Shown one piece after another: positions 36,701-50,506 of a DNA stretch of 64,000 nt. How positions within the stretch are numbered: the first letter of the stretch is position 1; each line of letters starts with the position of its first letter. Origin of the DNA: Mesaphorura yosii (Eukaryota > Arthropoda > Collembola > Poduromorpha > Tullbergiidae). A program made the position numbers and the translations under genes. The stretch spans positions 107,973 through 171,972 of the forward strand of contig WIXG01000158.1 of assembly GCA_009869945.1 (NCBI GenBank), in the 5' to 3' direction. The notes beneath the pieces are model-generated. The model saw nothing but the letters and a program-made list of their open reading frames with translations, was not told the origin of the DNA and ran no database searches.

Positions 36701-39700
36701 ATTTGCGTTGTTGCGTAATTGCGTAATCAAAAACGCAAACGCAAACGCAAGATGACTTGACTCTTGTGCGACGCGACTACGCGGGAGGCGGAACAACGAA
36801 CAATGCTTAATGGCAATGGCTAATGGCCTCCGACAATCAGTCAATCAATCTCGCCTCGAATCCGACTGCCTCCGACTGTGGCCTCAATTCACGCGATCTG
36901 TGTAATGCGTAATGCGTAGTGTAATGCATAATCATAAATGTCAACTGAGTAAGTGGCGGAGTCAAGAGTCAAGCCAATGAAATGAAATGAAAATGAACTG
37001 CTGTTGCTGAGTTTCTGAGAGCAAAGCCGCAAAATGAGCTTACTTGTAAGTCTGCCGGAGTAAATTACCAAAATTAATCAATTTACACGAATTTCCATGA
37101 ATTTCCACGTCTGTTTTGCATTTGCTTTGATCGCACTTCAGAGAAAACGCAAAAACACAAAATCACACTCAAAGCCACGACAAAGTCTCGAATTTTAATT
37201 AACAGTCGGGCAGGTCACAAAAACAGCAACGCAGGTTCACGAGTTCACTTCCACTGACTGAGAAACAGAAACGGGAATTGATTTGGAAATTCCGGTGTAG
37301 TCTGGCCTCTGCGTTTAATTTCGGTTCTGTTTTCGCCAAAGTCACGAATTTCTGGAATTGCGAACGCGAATTGAGTCTGTTTCGGAATTCAAAGGAAACA
37401 AGCACAAGACTAGAGAAAGCTTTTTAGAATTAGCTCACACTAAATTGAGAGATTGAGACGGGACGTGTTTCGCATTGGCGGAAGTGGCGTGGTGAAAACA
37501 CAAAAGCTCGAGTTAAACGTTCGAGAGCTTTATTTGTTGAGTGGCCGGCCGGGAAGCTTCCGAAACACGAGTGAGAGTAAAAGCAGCCGAAGCAAGTAAC
37601 TTTATCAAAGAACTCTGCACTCTGCAGGCTTCACGGCTTGTTGGCTTTGGCTTTGGCTTTAGCTTCTTCGGCTTTACGTTTACGTGCGCGTCGACCGTAC
37701 TTTTAGTTTACAGTTTACAATTCGACTCCTTTCACTTTCATTCAGCGTGTTGTATGAATTGTACGAAAACATGCCACGCTTTGGAACGCTTTGGCATTAA
37801 AACAAAATCCAATCATTCATTTCACTTCAAAATGCCTGCTTGTGTAAGTTTATTAGCACAACAAAATGGGAAAGATGATTATTTAATGAAGATTGATCCA
37901 CTTTAGGAGGCTACCCGCCTCATAATTTTTGCATTAGGATCTTTAATTACGGGTCAAAGCCCGCCCGAATTACACTCGTCACGTATGTTTATAAATTTCC
38001 TGGGAGTTTCGACCGAATCCGAATCTCATTTGGGTTACAAGTCAATTACCAATTACGTCCGTCCACGAATTCGGAGTGCGTTTGCGTTGCTCAACAACAC
38101 GAAGCGTGTAATTATCAAGGCAGCCAGCACAGCAAGGCAACCCAGCAATATTTCATCACCGTCGTCGTCGTACAAAAATTCACATGCAGCTTGCCATCGA
38201 TGCAGCGCGCAGTGGACGAGAATTCTCACAACAAGAAAAGATTGACAGGATTTCCTTATTGCACACAATAAACTAGTCACAGTCTAAGTCGCAGTCGTGA
38301 TTAACGCAAATGCTGGCTTGCATGTCAAAAGCGGTCGGCTCAGAATTCCAGTGAAAGTGGACTCACGCTGCCACGCTGCCTCGTAACTCATAAATCGAAG
38401 CTACTGCTGCGAGTCTTTAAAACAAAGCAAATGCACTGCAGTGCACTGCATTTGAATTGACTCATAATTTAGCCATTACCTTTGCCTACAACAGAATTCT
38501 TATGCTAGGCCAGGCCGGGCCGTAAAACGTAAAACTGCAAAAGGCCAAGCGAAGACTGCTTGGCTGCTGAGAGTCTTTAACCTGATTTTTAAAAGGTTCT
38601 CAGATTTCAGATGAGATACGAAAATACGAAATACGAACACAAGACGCGATAAACGAGCGGGTCGAAGATGAGAGAGCGTCTTGTGTCTTGGCCTGCCGTA
38701 AGCTTGGAAGGCTATAAATAAAAACCAGGCGCAGGCCCGTTAAACAAGTAATAAAAGAGGCATTAGCGAAATAGAACAGAATTTTATTGAGATTTAGAGC
38801 GATAAAAGATTAAAAGCGCGCACACTCGCGTGCGTTTGCTTGTTTGTGTGGAGTGACATAACTGCGAGGGACTCACCGACTCACGCCTGACGCGTTCGCG
38901 GCCTGGTCGCAGGTGTTCGAAAAATGTCACTTGTCTTCCAGCCGCGCCGCGCGGTTCTAAAACTCTGCACGGCCGCGACTCGTAAATTAAAACAGGGAAG
39001 AGGCTGAAGTTTTAATGTACGAGGCTCGTAAACCCAAATCATGCGCTCAGAAATTAAGCGAGCCGCTTTTACGCTTTTATCTCGTCGTAGTGCGAAAAAT
39101 TCCATGTCGTGCCCTCAATTCATGTACAAAATCAGCAGCAACTTACAATTGTACAGGAATTTGCTGGTCATCGTCATTTCTGGGTCTGCGAAATGATTAC
39201 ACAGTTCACGCCAACACGCCTTCGTTGGTGGTAATCTTTGGTAACGCTACGCATTAGTGTCAATAAAGTCAATATCATTGAATCATTGCTTCATTGCTTA
39301 GTACATCGATGTACGAACGAACAATGGCTTGGCTAAAATTCCTGTGCCAATTGCATTGTTCTTTATTTAACTTTGGCCAATTTGAGCCTTGCGCTGTCTT
39401 TAGCTTCTAAATTCAATCTGAGCTGAGTGCTGTCGAAGTCGATGTCCGTTGAACAGCAACAGCAAAAGCAAAGACACGGTGTACGTGACATGAATTCTTG
39501 AAATGCTAGCGCTGGACTGCTTTGTCTTTACTAAACCCACACAGCCACAACCACAGCGAAAACACGCAACATTAATTGGATAATGACGATGATAACGCAT
39601 TAACGCAGTAAATGCCAAATGCAGTAATAAAGCGGTAAGTGATCTCTACTGCTTCTCTGCTGTGATCTGGTTCTCAGTTCTTCAGCTGAATTCTTCTTTG

Positions 39701-41372
39701 AGGAGCAGTGCGACTGCGACTGCAAAGTGAAGTGACCTTTAGCAGGTGTGAAAATTCTTGTTGTTCGTTGTTCTTGTAAGCAGAACAGCGAAGTTGTCAA
39801 CATGGGCAATTAGGAGCAGAACAGAGTAACAGAGCAAGAAACTCGTCTCGTGCAACACGAAGCGGCAGGACAAGACGATTGACGAGACAAGAAAATTACA
39901 TTAAAGCCACTTGCTTTGGGCGACAGCGACAAGAAGCTTCGGCCACGACCGCGTAATTTGACGAATTAATAAGCGGTTGACACTTTAATGGCTAATGGAC
40001 TCATTTGACCATAATTTGACGATTTGAGCAATGCGGGGTCGTTTTTAGTAGTATTTTACTATTGCTGTGCTTGCTAATTGAGTAATTTACAGTCTGTGCA
40101 CGAAAATCAGTGAATTTAGCAACAAAAATTAAGTGCGTTTACCTTCGGAGGCGCTCCGACGTGGGATTTTCGCACATTTTCGGACTTCTACATAAAAACG
40201 GCCGTATTTTGGCGTGCACCCCACAATTTTGCAATTTTTGACACAACACACGGGATCCAAACTGCTGGCTTCTGAGCATTTGGGCTCAATTTTCTTGAAT
40301 AACAAACGGAATTCGAGCGTGCAGGCTGATTAAAAGCTTCAAAGTCTTCACTTTCCGTTGACGCTGTTAACAAATTGCTTTTTTGTCACCAAAAATGTGT
40401 ACACTTTTACAGTTTCTAGAATTCCACGTTCCTTGTCGAACGTACAATGATGAATGAGTTTATAAACTGATTTGCGACATCGCAACTGACTGAGTGGTTC
40501 GAGTCTTGAGTCTCGAGTGACTAGCGAAAGTAATCTGTTGACTAATGGGAATTGAGAATGGTTTAAGGCAAGGCATAATCACAACAATAACACGCAAGTA
40601 GCAAGCAGCCTCAGCCTCGTCTCTTCTGGCGAGGAGAATTGACTTTCAGATCGAAGATCGAGTTCACAGCGAGAGTGAAGCGAGTTAGCAAGCAGAAGCA
40701 GAAGCAAGCGAATAATCGACCATTATCATTCCGTGCAATGCATTTATTGTTGCAGAAATTGCATGACAGGCAAGGCAAGGCAGAAGATTATTCATCCATT
40801 TATTATTGCCATTACCGTCCGCAAGTCAAGCTTTGAGCCTTGCATTACATAACTTATTGCTTCGAGGCTTTTGCTTACACTTTGGCTTCTCTGCCGAGCA
40901 ATGCAGGGCATTGGCCTTTGCTATTTGCTCGACTTTGCATCGAATTCGCAAGGTAACATTACAGATTAAGAAACTGAACCAAGTTTTCGCACATTATTCG
41001 CGAATTCTACAATTATAATGGGACAAGTAAGATTTTTGCGTGGAAAATTCATTGATCATTGAGAATTTCCCGATGAAGTCAGAATTGAGTGCAAAAACCA
41101 CGCACGCATGCGGGCGAATCAGAAGAGGAATATTTGCGCAAATACGAACGCAGCAGTGAATTTGCATGTAAATTGACCGGTTTCCATAAAATTTCAATAA
41201 AATAGGTTGTCAGCCTCCAAACTGCGAGGAATCGAGGAAAGCATACAAGACAGCAATAATACAAAAGGCAAAGGCAGATTCGGGTCGGAATGCAAAGATT
41301 AAATTTCCGAATCGATCTTCCTGCGCTGCAGTCTGCGTTTCGTTTTAGCGAAGCTCAATCTCATAAACATTT

Positions 41373-41388
41373 GCCTGCCTGCCTGCCT
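41373..41388. repeat. (GCCT)n tetranucleotide run
   Basis: Four tandem GCCT units. Same simple-repeat family as the other TGCC/GGCA tracts. Confidence 0.65.
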
Positions 41389-41739
41389 TGTGACAAAGAA
41401 AAGACGACGACGAAGACGAAGTACGAAACACGAGCAATTAGAAAGCTTAATCTACGTACAATCTTTGTAAATTCCTTAAATGGTAATGACAATGGCAGTC
41501 GGCAGTTTAGTGTTTAATGCTTTTGCTTCCTTCTGTCACGCATTCGTAAATTCGCTCTTCGATGTCGCTGTCGTTCGATCAATTCACCATTCGCGAGTCG
41601 TGATGTCAAAGTCATAATCACAATCACAATGTTGCCGTGCCGGGCGTACCTTTTATGGAATTCGCGATTCGCGTTCGCGAGGCATTCCTTTCTAGCAAGA
41701 CAAGGCAAGATTATAAGACAGGTGGACAATCATTCTTCA

Positions 41740-41745
41740 TTTATT
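41740..41745 (-). terminator. Poly(A) signal AATAAA of the orphan gene
   Basis: AATAAA on the minus strand, 141 nt beyond the stop of the 488-residue frame at 41886-43352. It supports a transcription unit ending here. Confidence 0.5.
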
Positions 41746-41885
41746 GCAATAACCGCGTACATTTGAAATTAACAATGCTTGGTGAGGTGAGTAAAATGAA
41801 GTTGAGCTCAAAGAAGCAACACCGGCGCCGGCACGGCATTTGCGTCCCTGATCGAATTCTTCGAGGAGCCCGAGACAAAGACAGC

Positions 41886-43352
41886 CTACGGCATCCAAAT
41901 TCTGTCCAGCGTGGCGGTTCCCTTCTCTTCTCGCGCCGGCAGTCGTCGTGGGCTCTTTCTTGCCCTTGGTTCTGGTCGTGGTCTCGGAAGTATCGGAAGC
42001 ATACGCCAATTTTGCTCGGTCCGCTCTCGAGCTCGTGCCCGCGCCTGCCGGCTGAAGTGGAGCATGGACGAAACCCTCCGCCGAAGTGATTTGACTGAAT
42101 TCCATGCGCTTTTGCACTTGAACGTGATTTCTGCCCACACGTTCTGAAGGGCGGTCGAGGGCTTCCTTGAAGGCGGGGAACGCAAACGCGTCCTTGGCGC
42201 ACGTGCATCAGCGTAGAAATGTGGTGTAGGTGGCGTGCCGAATTCCAGGCTGACGCTCCCGAACCCCATTTCCGGCTCCAGGCACGGATAAATCAGAGCT
42301 TCTGCTTCCTTCTGCAGGTAATAGTCGTAAAGTTCGTCGGAGAAGGAAGATTTTGTCTCAGGCTGGTGCCGGTGGCTGGTGCTCAATTTTTCCAGTTCAG
42401 AAGTTTCAGAAGTCTTGGTCGCGGCAGGCGCGACAGCAGCTCCAGCGTTCTCGTCGTCGATCATCGTCCTCAGCACGTCGTACTCGTAAGGCAATTGAAC
42501 GTGGCGCGTTCTACAGCCGGCAAGGATTCCCTGCTCCATGTCCATCGAGTACGAGTACAGCGCCAGCGATCGGCGGTACTCCCGCCGGAATTGTCCGGAC
42601 TCCGTTTCTTGCAGTGCGAAGAGACCCTGACTTCGATTTCGATTTCTTTCTTCATTGAAGGAGCCGCAGGCGTCCAATTGCTGCTCCGGTGAAGTGCGGT
42701 AATCGAAGTCGATGTCCTGCTCCTGGCTGTCCCGTTCTCGGCCCGTCGACGTTGGCACAAACGCGTAGTGCGGCAGAATTGGATCGTCCTCAGCTTCCGG
42801 TATCGGAATCGGCGGCGACGGTGACGGTGGTGGAGCTTCGATAAGTTCGGTCGCTGTATATGCAAGGAGTTGATCAGCAACAGCAACTGACACCGGGTCT
42901 ATTGAGGGTTCATGCGCTGCGTTCGGCGCCCCCGGCTCCTGAACCAGATCTTCGACGTCCTGGACCTCGACTTCATCTGGCAACTTAGTGTCTGGCACTG
43001 AAGGGAATTCCAGTTCGGGCGGTAGCTCCTCCAGCGATACTTTTTGTTTTGGCAGTTCCAGCTGTTCATTCCCACTGTTGCTCTGGTCCGGACTTGGTTG
43101 CTGGTCGACAGGAGCCTTCTGAGCCTTGGCTTTGGCTACGGCTTCAGCACTTGAATCCAGTTTATCATGAACTTGATCCAGGGCCTGAATTTCGTCCTCG
43201 TGCACCGGCGGCGCCGAGTCCAAGTCTTCTAGCGAAACTGTCGGTCGAATTCTTGCTACGCCTGTTGATGCCACTGCCGTCTTCTGATTCCCCTTCTTAC
43301 GCTTTCCTGTCAGGACCGCGCTGGTGCATTTTTCAATTTCGACGAGACTCAT
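41886..43352 (-). CDS. Orphan single-exon protein, 488 aa, unknown function
   Basis: An uninterrupted frame from ATG at 43350-43352 to a stop at 41886, much longer than expected by chance in this region and followed by a poly(A) signal. No signal peptide or membrane segment is seen. The N-terminal half is acidic and proline-rich (for example SLEDLDSAPPVHEDE, ELPPELEFP, APPPSPSPPIPIPE). The centre has FRREYRRSLALYSYSMD and DELYDYYLQKEAEALIYPC, which look folded. The C-terminal 110 residues are strongly basic, with FKCKSAWNSVKSLRRR and Arg-rich stretches. I recognise no family. The acidic/basic split would suit a nuclear or cytoskeletal regulator, but this is a guess. A second frame overlaps the 3' part and is taken to be a shadow. 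Confidence 0.6.
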   Translation of the reverse strand: MSLVEIEKCTSAVLTGKRKKGNQKTAVASTGVARIRPTVSLEDLDSAPPVHEDEIQALDQVHDKLDSSAEAVAKAKAQKAPVDQQPSPDQSNSGNEQLELPKQKVSLEELPPELEFPSVPDTKLPDEVEVQDVEDLVQEPGAPNAAHEPSIDPVSVAVADQLLAYTATELIEAPPPSPSPPIPIPEAEDDPILPHYAFVPTSTGRERDSQEQDIDFDYRTSPEQQLDACGSFNEERNRNRSQGLFALQETESGQFRREYRRSLALYSYSMDMEQGILAGCRTRHVQLPYEYDVLRTMIDDENAGAAVAPAATKTSETSELEKLSTSHRHQPETKSSFSDELYDYYLQKEAEALIYPCLEPEMGFGSVSLEFGTPPTPHFYADARAPRTRLRSPPSRKPSTALQNVWAEITFKCKSAWNSVKSLRRRVSSMLHFSRQARARARERTEQNWRMLPILPRPRPEPRARKSPRRLPAREEKGTATLDRIWMP

Positions 43353-43872
43353 TGTAAAACCTCAATTACCTTTAAATCCACGAGTCAGTTGACAATTTTC
43401 GCACGTTCGAAGAAAATTTAGCCTGTAGGTCGTAGCGCGGCGTGGAGGGCGAGGCTACAGAAGAATCGTAAATCCAAAGTTAATGGACAATAACTTTGGT
43501 AAACCTGCTGGCACTGCACTGGTACGTTAATTAATTCACCATCTTCATCAATAAACTTAGACTACACGAAAATATGCATGAGGCATGACAACTCCAACGA
43601 CTGCCACTCGACTCGACTCGGTCAGCTTCGACTCTGGGCTGCTCTACCGCCACTTCAAAATTGAGATATTTTGTGCTAAACACATGTACTAGTTTTCAGG
43701 TCTGTTGGAGAATCTGGTTTTTGCTAAATTCAATGAAGCTTTTTTCAATCTTAGGCGACTTAATCAATTAACACATTCAAGTTTCAACGCAGGATTTCGA
43801 TGACGCTTTACATCCACGCCAGCATCAAATCGAAAGCGAGTGGAGATGGCTCTGGCGGCGCCGGTATCGGTG
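43353..43872. other. Spacer between orphan gene and FAD-oxidase pseudogene
   Basis: Non-coding; expected to hold the promoter and 5' UTR of the orphan gene. A short TCGAC-rich tract is present near 43600. Nothing else recognised. Confidence 0.4.
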
Positions 43873-45412
43873 TCACCGCTCCCGAAAGGAGGGTCGTGCC
43901 GGGGCAGACTGACAGACGTTGAAAGAGTTGAGTGTCCCGCACACTTGGTCATTGGCACAATCCGCGTCCTCCCCGCAAATGCAGTTGTCCAGGAGTGCGC
44001 AGTGGACGGTGAGTGGATCCGTATCGATTTTGGCCCCCATCCCGAGCAGCCTCCGCCCAAAATCGTTGAGAAACACTCCATTCGGGTCGAAAAGCTGCAT
44101 CTTAGTGATAAACGCCTACTTCGCCATTGGATTGGGCCTTTGGGTGAGGACTGGCGCGCTGGCGTAGTACAGGCGCCAGTGACTTCGCCCGCCAAAGTTG
44201 TGCACCATCGTCTGCGTGAGCGCCTGGAACGTCGCCAGTCCCGTCGTCGCGTCGTTGTAGGGTCAGCCCGCTTTAGCATGAACCACTCGACGTGGTCGTG
44301 TCGGCCCCCAACGAAGTACTCATGTAAGTCGCGGCGGCGCCGGAAAAGCGAATGACCACGCCGAGAAAAGGAAACGTCGTGGGCACCTACGAAAGGACTG
44401 CCTTGACGACGGACACAAACGCCGGGAGGTACACGAGGTCGATGACAATCTCGTTGTCGAGCGCCATGATGTTGTGTGGGCCGTGGAACCACGCACACTG
44501 CAACTAGCCGGAGGAGCCGCAGCTCGTGCTGAGCATTCAGTGGTACACGCCTGTGGTGGGGTTGCGCACCGACACGCCGTCCTCGATGAAGATCGGGGCG
44601 TAGTCCGGGTCCTGCGACAGCAGCGCATTTTGGAGGTACACCTGAAATACGTTGAGGAGCGCGTACGAATTCAGGAGCTCCACCGCGGCCGTGGCGTACA
44701 CGTTGAAGGACGCCGACGTCTGAGGGTTCAGCGCGAACACGTGTACGTGGCCCCGCGTCCGCGATCGAGAAGTTGGAGACCACGAGTTGGCTCACGGAAG
44801 GAAACCAGTACAGGTAAAGTTGGTCGGCGTTGCGGGCCATGTCGATAACGGCGCTACCACCTCTGTCGATCAGAATTGAGTCAGGTGCCAAATAATTGTA
44901 GCCCGTCACTTTCTAGATCGGGACAGTCGCCAGCGTGACGTTCACAACGAAGCTAAGGAGCCCCAGAATTACGCGGAAGGCGTCGAGGTCGTCTGGTGTC
45001 GATGCCGCACGTGCCCGAGCCTGTCGACCACGCACAAGGCGACGACCTGGTCGGAAATGCTCGCCGTCCACTTAAGAGCTGGGCCGTGTGCACCCGTGCC
45101 GACGGCGCCGCCAATTGTGATCAGTCCAAACGCCGGAATCACCCTCGACCGAACCGCTCCAAGAATTCGCAGACTTTTCAGACGTAGACGCCCGCCCCGA
45201 ACGTTGCCGTCTGGTCGGTTGCATTGAAGGACATCGCCGTGAAGGCGCGCATGTCGACCGGAGTCCCGTCGGTGCAGATGATCTCAGTGAGCGAGTGGCG
45301 GGTCCGAATGTTTTGAGCGTGCTGTTTTCCGCGAGAGCCTCATGTACGAGGGCAGTTAGCTCCTCCGTCGTGGTGGGCGTGAGAATGGAGTGGGCGGGCT
45401 GGGCCTTTGGCA
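43873..45412 (-). pseudogene. Broken FAD-linked oxidase (PCMH/VAO family, aldonolactone-oxidase-like)
   Basis: Fragments in changing frames align in order to one FAD-linked oxidase. The N-terminal part has ILTPTTTEELTALVHEAL and STLKTFG. The flavin region has VIPAFGLITIGGAVGTGAHG. The middle includes KVTGYNYLAPDSILID and QLYLYWFPSVSQLVVSNFS. The C-terminal end has LFDPNGVFLNDFGRRLLG followed by a Cys-rich HCALLDNCICGEDADC segment like that of gulono/aldonolactone oxidases. Frame changes fall after STLKTFG, before VIPAF, after ALCVVD, after SNFS and again in the C-terminal third. In-frame stops follow the AGVYV, ATVPI and TTGVYH segments, among others. No introns are evident. Neighbouring genes are intact, so sequencing error is an unlikely explanation. 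It is either a dead relict of a transferred intronless gene or a retrocopy; the sequence does not decide which. Confidence 0.75.
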
Positions 45413-48103
45413 TTCAAAGAGGGAGACTTGTTAATCTTTGAATAGTCCTTAAATAGCAACACAGCAAGGCGAAGGCGGGCGAATTTTGAAAGTTTACTTA
45501 CAGTTGAATTTTACTTGAGTGTACAGTTATGAAGACGACCCGCAGCATCAGAAGCCTGGCGTGCCAAATTTTGTTCTTAAAGTCCATTTTACAGCAAAAT
45601 GTGAACTTTGAGGATCAAATAATGAATAAACTGAAGGGGAAAACGAAGAACCATCGTCTGGTTAAATAATACCAGCTGGTCAAAGCGTTAGGAATCTTTA
45701 AGAATGAATGGAAGTGCGAGGCCATGTAAGAAATTCAGACCATTTTAATTGCACGAACCCAACGACGGTATTCCCTTGTGAGAGGAAATGCCCTGGAATT
45801 ATTGCAAATTCTGGTCGTGAACTACTGCGTAAGAGGCGTATAAATTAAGTGAGCCAGGCGAAAATTAGCATTCAGACGAGATGAGTCCAACTGTCAATCG
45901 TGCCATGCCGGTTTGTGAATTGACGAATAAATCAATCTGACTTAATCAAGTCTCTACAACAGATATTAATTAATAATACAAGCCATTAGCAAAAATCGTC
46001 GTCCATCGAATCCAGCAGGCTACAAGCTAGGGCCTACTGAAAAGCTGAACGCAGAGTTCTTTGATGAAGAAAACACATTCATGGCGTAGCCACTTTATTT
46101 TTAGGTTCAGGTTCTCAATTCTCAATGCTAAACGCCAACACATTCTGGTAATAACTTCCGCTGTCGTGTCGCTGCCATGTCATGGCGTACGCATACGCGT
46201 ACTCATAAAAGCAAATAGCAAACAGCGGGCTCGTTCTTGAACTCTTGCGAGTTCGTCGTCAGTCTCCAGTATTCAAGTGGAAGTTGTTTTGCCTTTACTT
46301 CCAGCCGATTCCACGATTCCAGCAGTGCTTTTTAAGTACCTCATTTGCTGTTGTCTGAATTGAAATCTCTTTTTGTTTAGGCAAGCAGGCAGCCAAAACG
46401 CAATTGACATTCTTCCACTTGAACTAGTTTAATTCTTTTATCTCGAGCACGCGCACACGCGTCACAAACATTCAAAGATTCAAAGCGAACTCGACTAGGC
46501 TTTCTGCACTGCACTGAATTGAATTGCTGGGAGCTTGGCGCTTCTGCTCCTGAAGAACAACAACAAAAATACGGATCAGTTACAAAGTAAACAGATCCCG
46601 AACGAAAACGATCAAGTGATTTAGAAAGTATGTTTGCATTTGTTCGTAATTCGCGAGGCTTGCATTGCAAAAATCTTCCTTGCCAGATTCTTGAACCGAA
46701 CCGAAATTTTCTTTGAGTGAAGTCTCAGTCGCAGTTGTAACTTTAATCTCTGGATTCTCATTCTCGATGCTGCTCCAATGTTTGTTTACATTCTTCGTCT
46801 TCCACAAACTGACAATTCACATAATCTCGATTCTCGACGGATTACACGCGGAAACGTGCGTGCTTTGCGTTTTTGAACTTCTGCCAATTCACCAAAGCTC
46901 AAATGAATGCCTGAAAATGCAAAATCGTGGAGAAATGCATTGAAATCCGATGATTTCACATGTCGTGCCATCAAAAATGCGAAAAATACGATGCAAAATC
47001 GCAAATTACACCAGTGGAAGTTGTAGAAACGTCAATTCGAGTATTATTCGAGTAGAGAACACGAACACACGAATTTCTTGTACAAATACAAAAACAACCT
47101 TTCGTCAATTGTCAAAAGTCGGTAAAGTGTAAATTGAACATTCAACATTTAAAATTGCATCGCGCGTGTCTTTGCTTTGTATACATGTCATTAGTGCCTG
47201 TCAGTAACACATTAAGTAGAAAGAAAAACGCACTTGGCAATTAAATCAACAACAAGGGTCTTGGCCTTTGAAAACAATAAAAACTACGACGCGACGCGAC
47301 GAGACGAGGCAAAGGCGAGTTCGAGAGCCGTGCGAAGAGATCTTCGTTCTAAATTCACGCAGAAGAGTAAATTAGTTAATAAATTACTTAATTAGCTGTG
47401 CTGTAGCTGTTTACAAGTAAATGCAACTAGATTCAGTGTAAAACACCAAGAATAACATGATTAACTTACGAATTCTTATCTCTTCCCTCACAAGCCGGGA
47501 AGGTAGACGAGATTTTTGTGGCAGGGACTAGACACATCGTAATTAACTAACTCGGTGACGTCTGGCGTGGCGTGATTTTTAAAACTTTCAATTGCCGCGT
47601 TAAATTTTAAATTACTACTGCTTTAGAGGACAAAGCAAGCAAGTTTTCGGAGTGGCGTGGCGATGACTGGCCATAAAGTATCTTAATTTAAAGTTAACGT
47701 CAACGTCGAGTTTAACTTTACAAAAAATAGCGCGCGCGCGCGCTATTTAAAATTGCGATTACATTACGGTTTGGTAGCTTGCATTGTGAAAATTGACTAT
47801 AAAACTGCAACCTGCAACTGCACGTGATTGACGACGACGACGACGAAAGCAGCTTATCTTATCAGGAGTCTTACTCTAAAAGATTAGGACTTAGCACTTT
47901 TCACAAGCTGAAGTTTGCCCAACGATGCTAACATTAATGTAGACGTGATTTCCTTGATCTTAGCATATTTTAGCATAGCAGATCTGCATAAATGCGGTAA
48001 CTTATCATTACTGATTACGCTAATACTGACACAGGACATACACACATAGGACAACTGGAAAATTCACTGCTAGACGCTAATTAGGCTGCTAATTTGTTGG
48101 ATT
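45413..48103. other. Intergenic region, 2.7 kb
   Basis: No gene recognised. Contains a perfect 22-bp palindrome with a (GC)6 core at 47725-47746, CGACG-rich runs near 47286-47300 and a CGACGA run near 47831-47846. It probably includes the Src64B 3' UTR. Confidence 0.5.
47725..47746. repeat. 22-bp perfect palindrome with (GC)6 core
   Basis: AAATA arms flank GCGCGCGCGCGC and TATTT. It is self-complementary, and the alternating purine-pyrimidine core could adopt Z-DNA or a cruciform. Confidence 0.8.

Positions 48104-50506
<2,403 letters not shown>

Larger units (their letters stand above)
28708..41739. other. Gene-poor region of about 13 kb upstream of rk
   Basis: No recognisable protein, tRNA or rRNA. 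Open frames are short, lack family motifs and have no plausible splice partners. Visible structure: simple TGCC/GGCA runs, GCTTGGC-type words near 36330-36350, a perfect hairpin at 31116-31149, an imperfect foldback at 32954-33325, and short palindromes near 36090-36110 and 38430-38450. rk 5' UTR exons and enhancers may lie here. Confidence 0.55.

Noticed and set aside
41741-42208. Alternative minus-strand frame overlapping the 3' end of the orphan gene
   Set aside because: It overlaps the longer ATG-initiated frame, is Arg/Gly-rich as expected for a shifted reading, and has no independent support.
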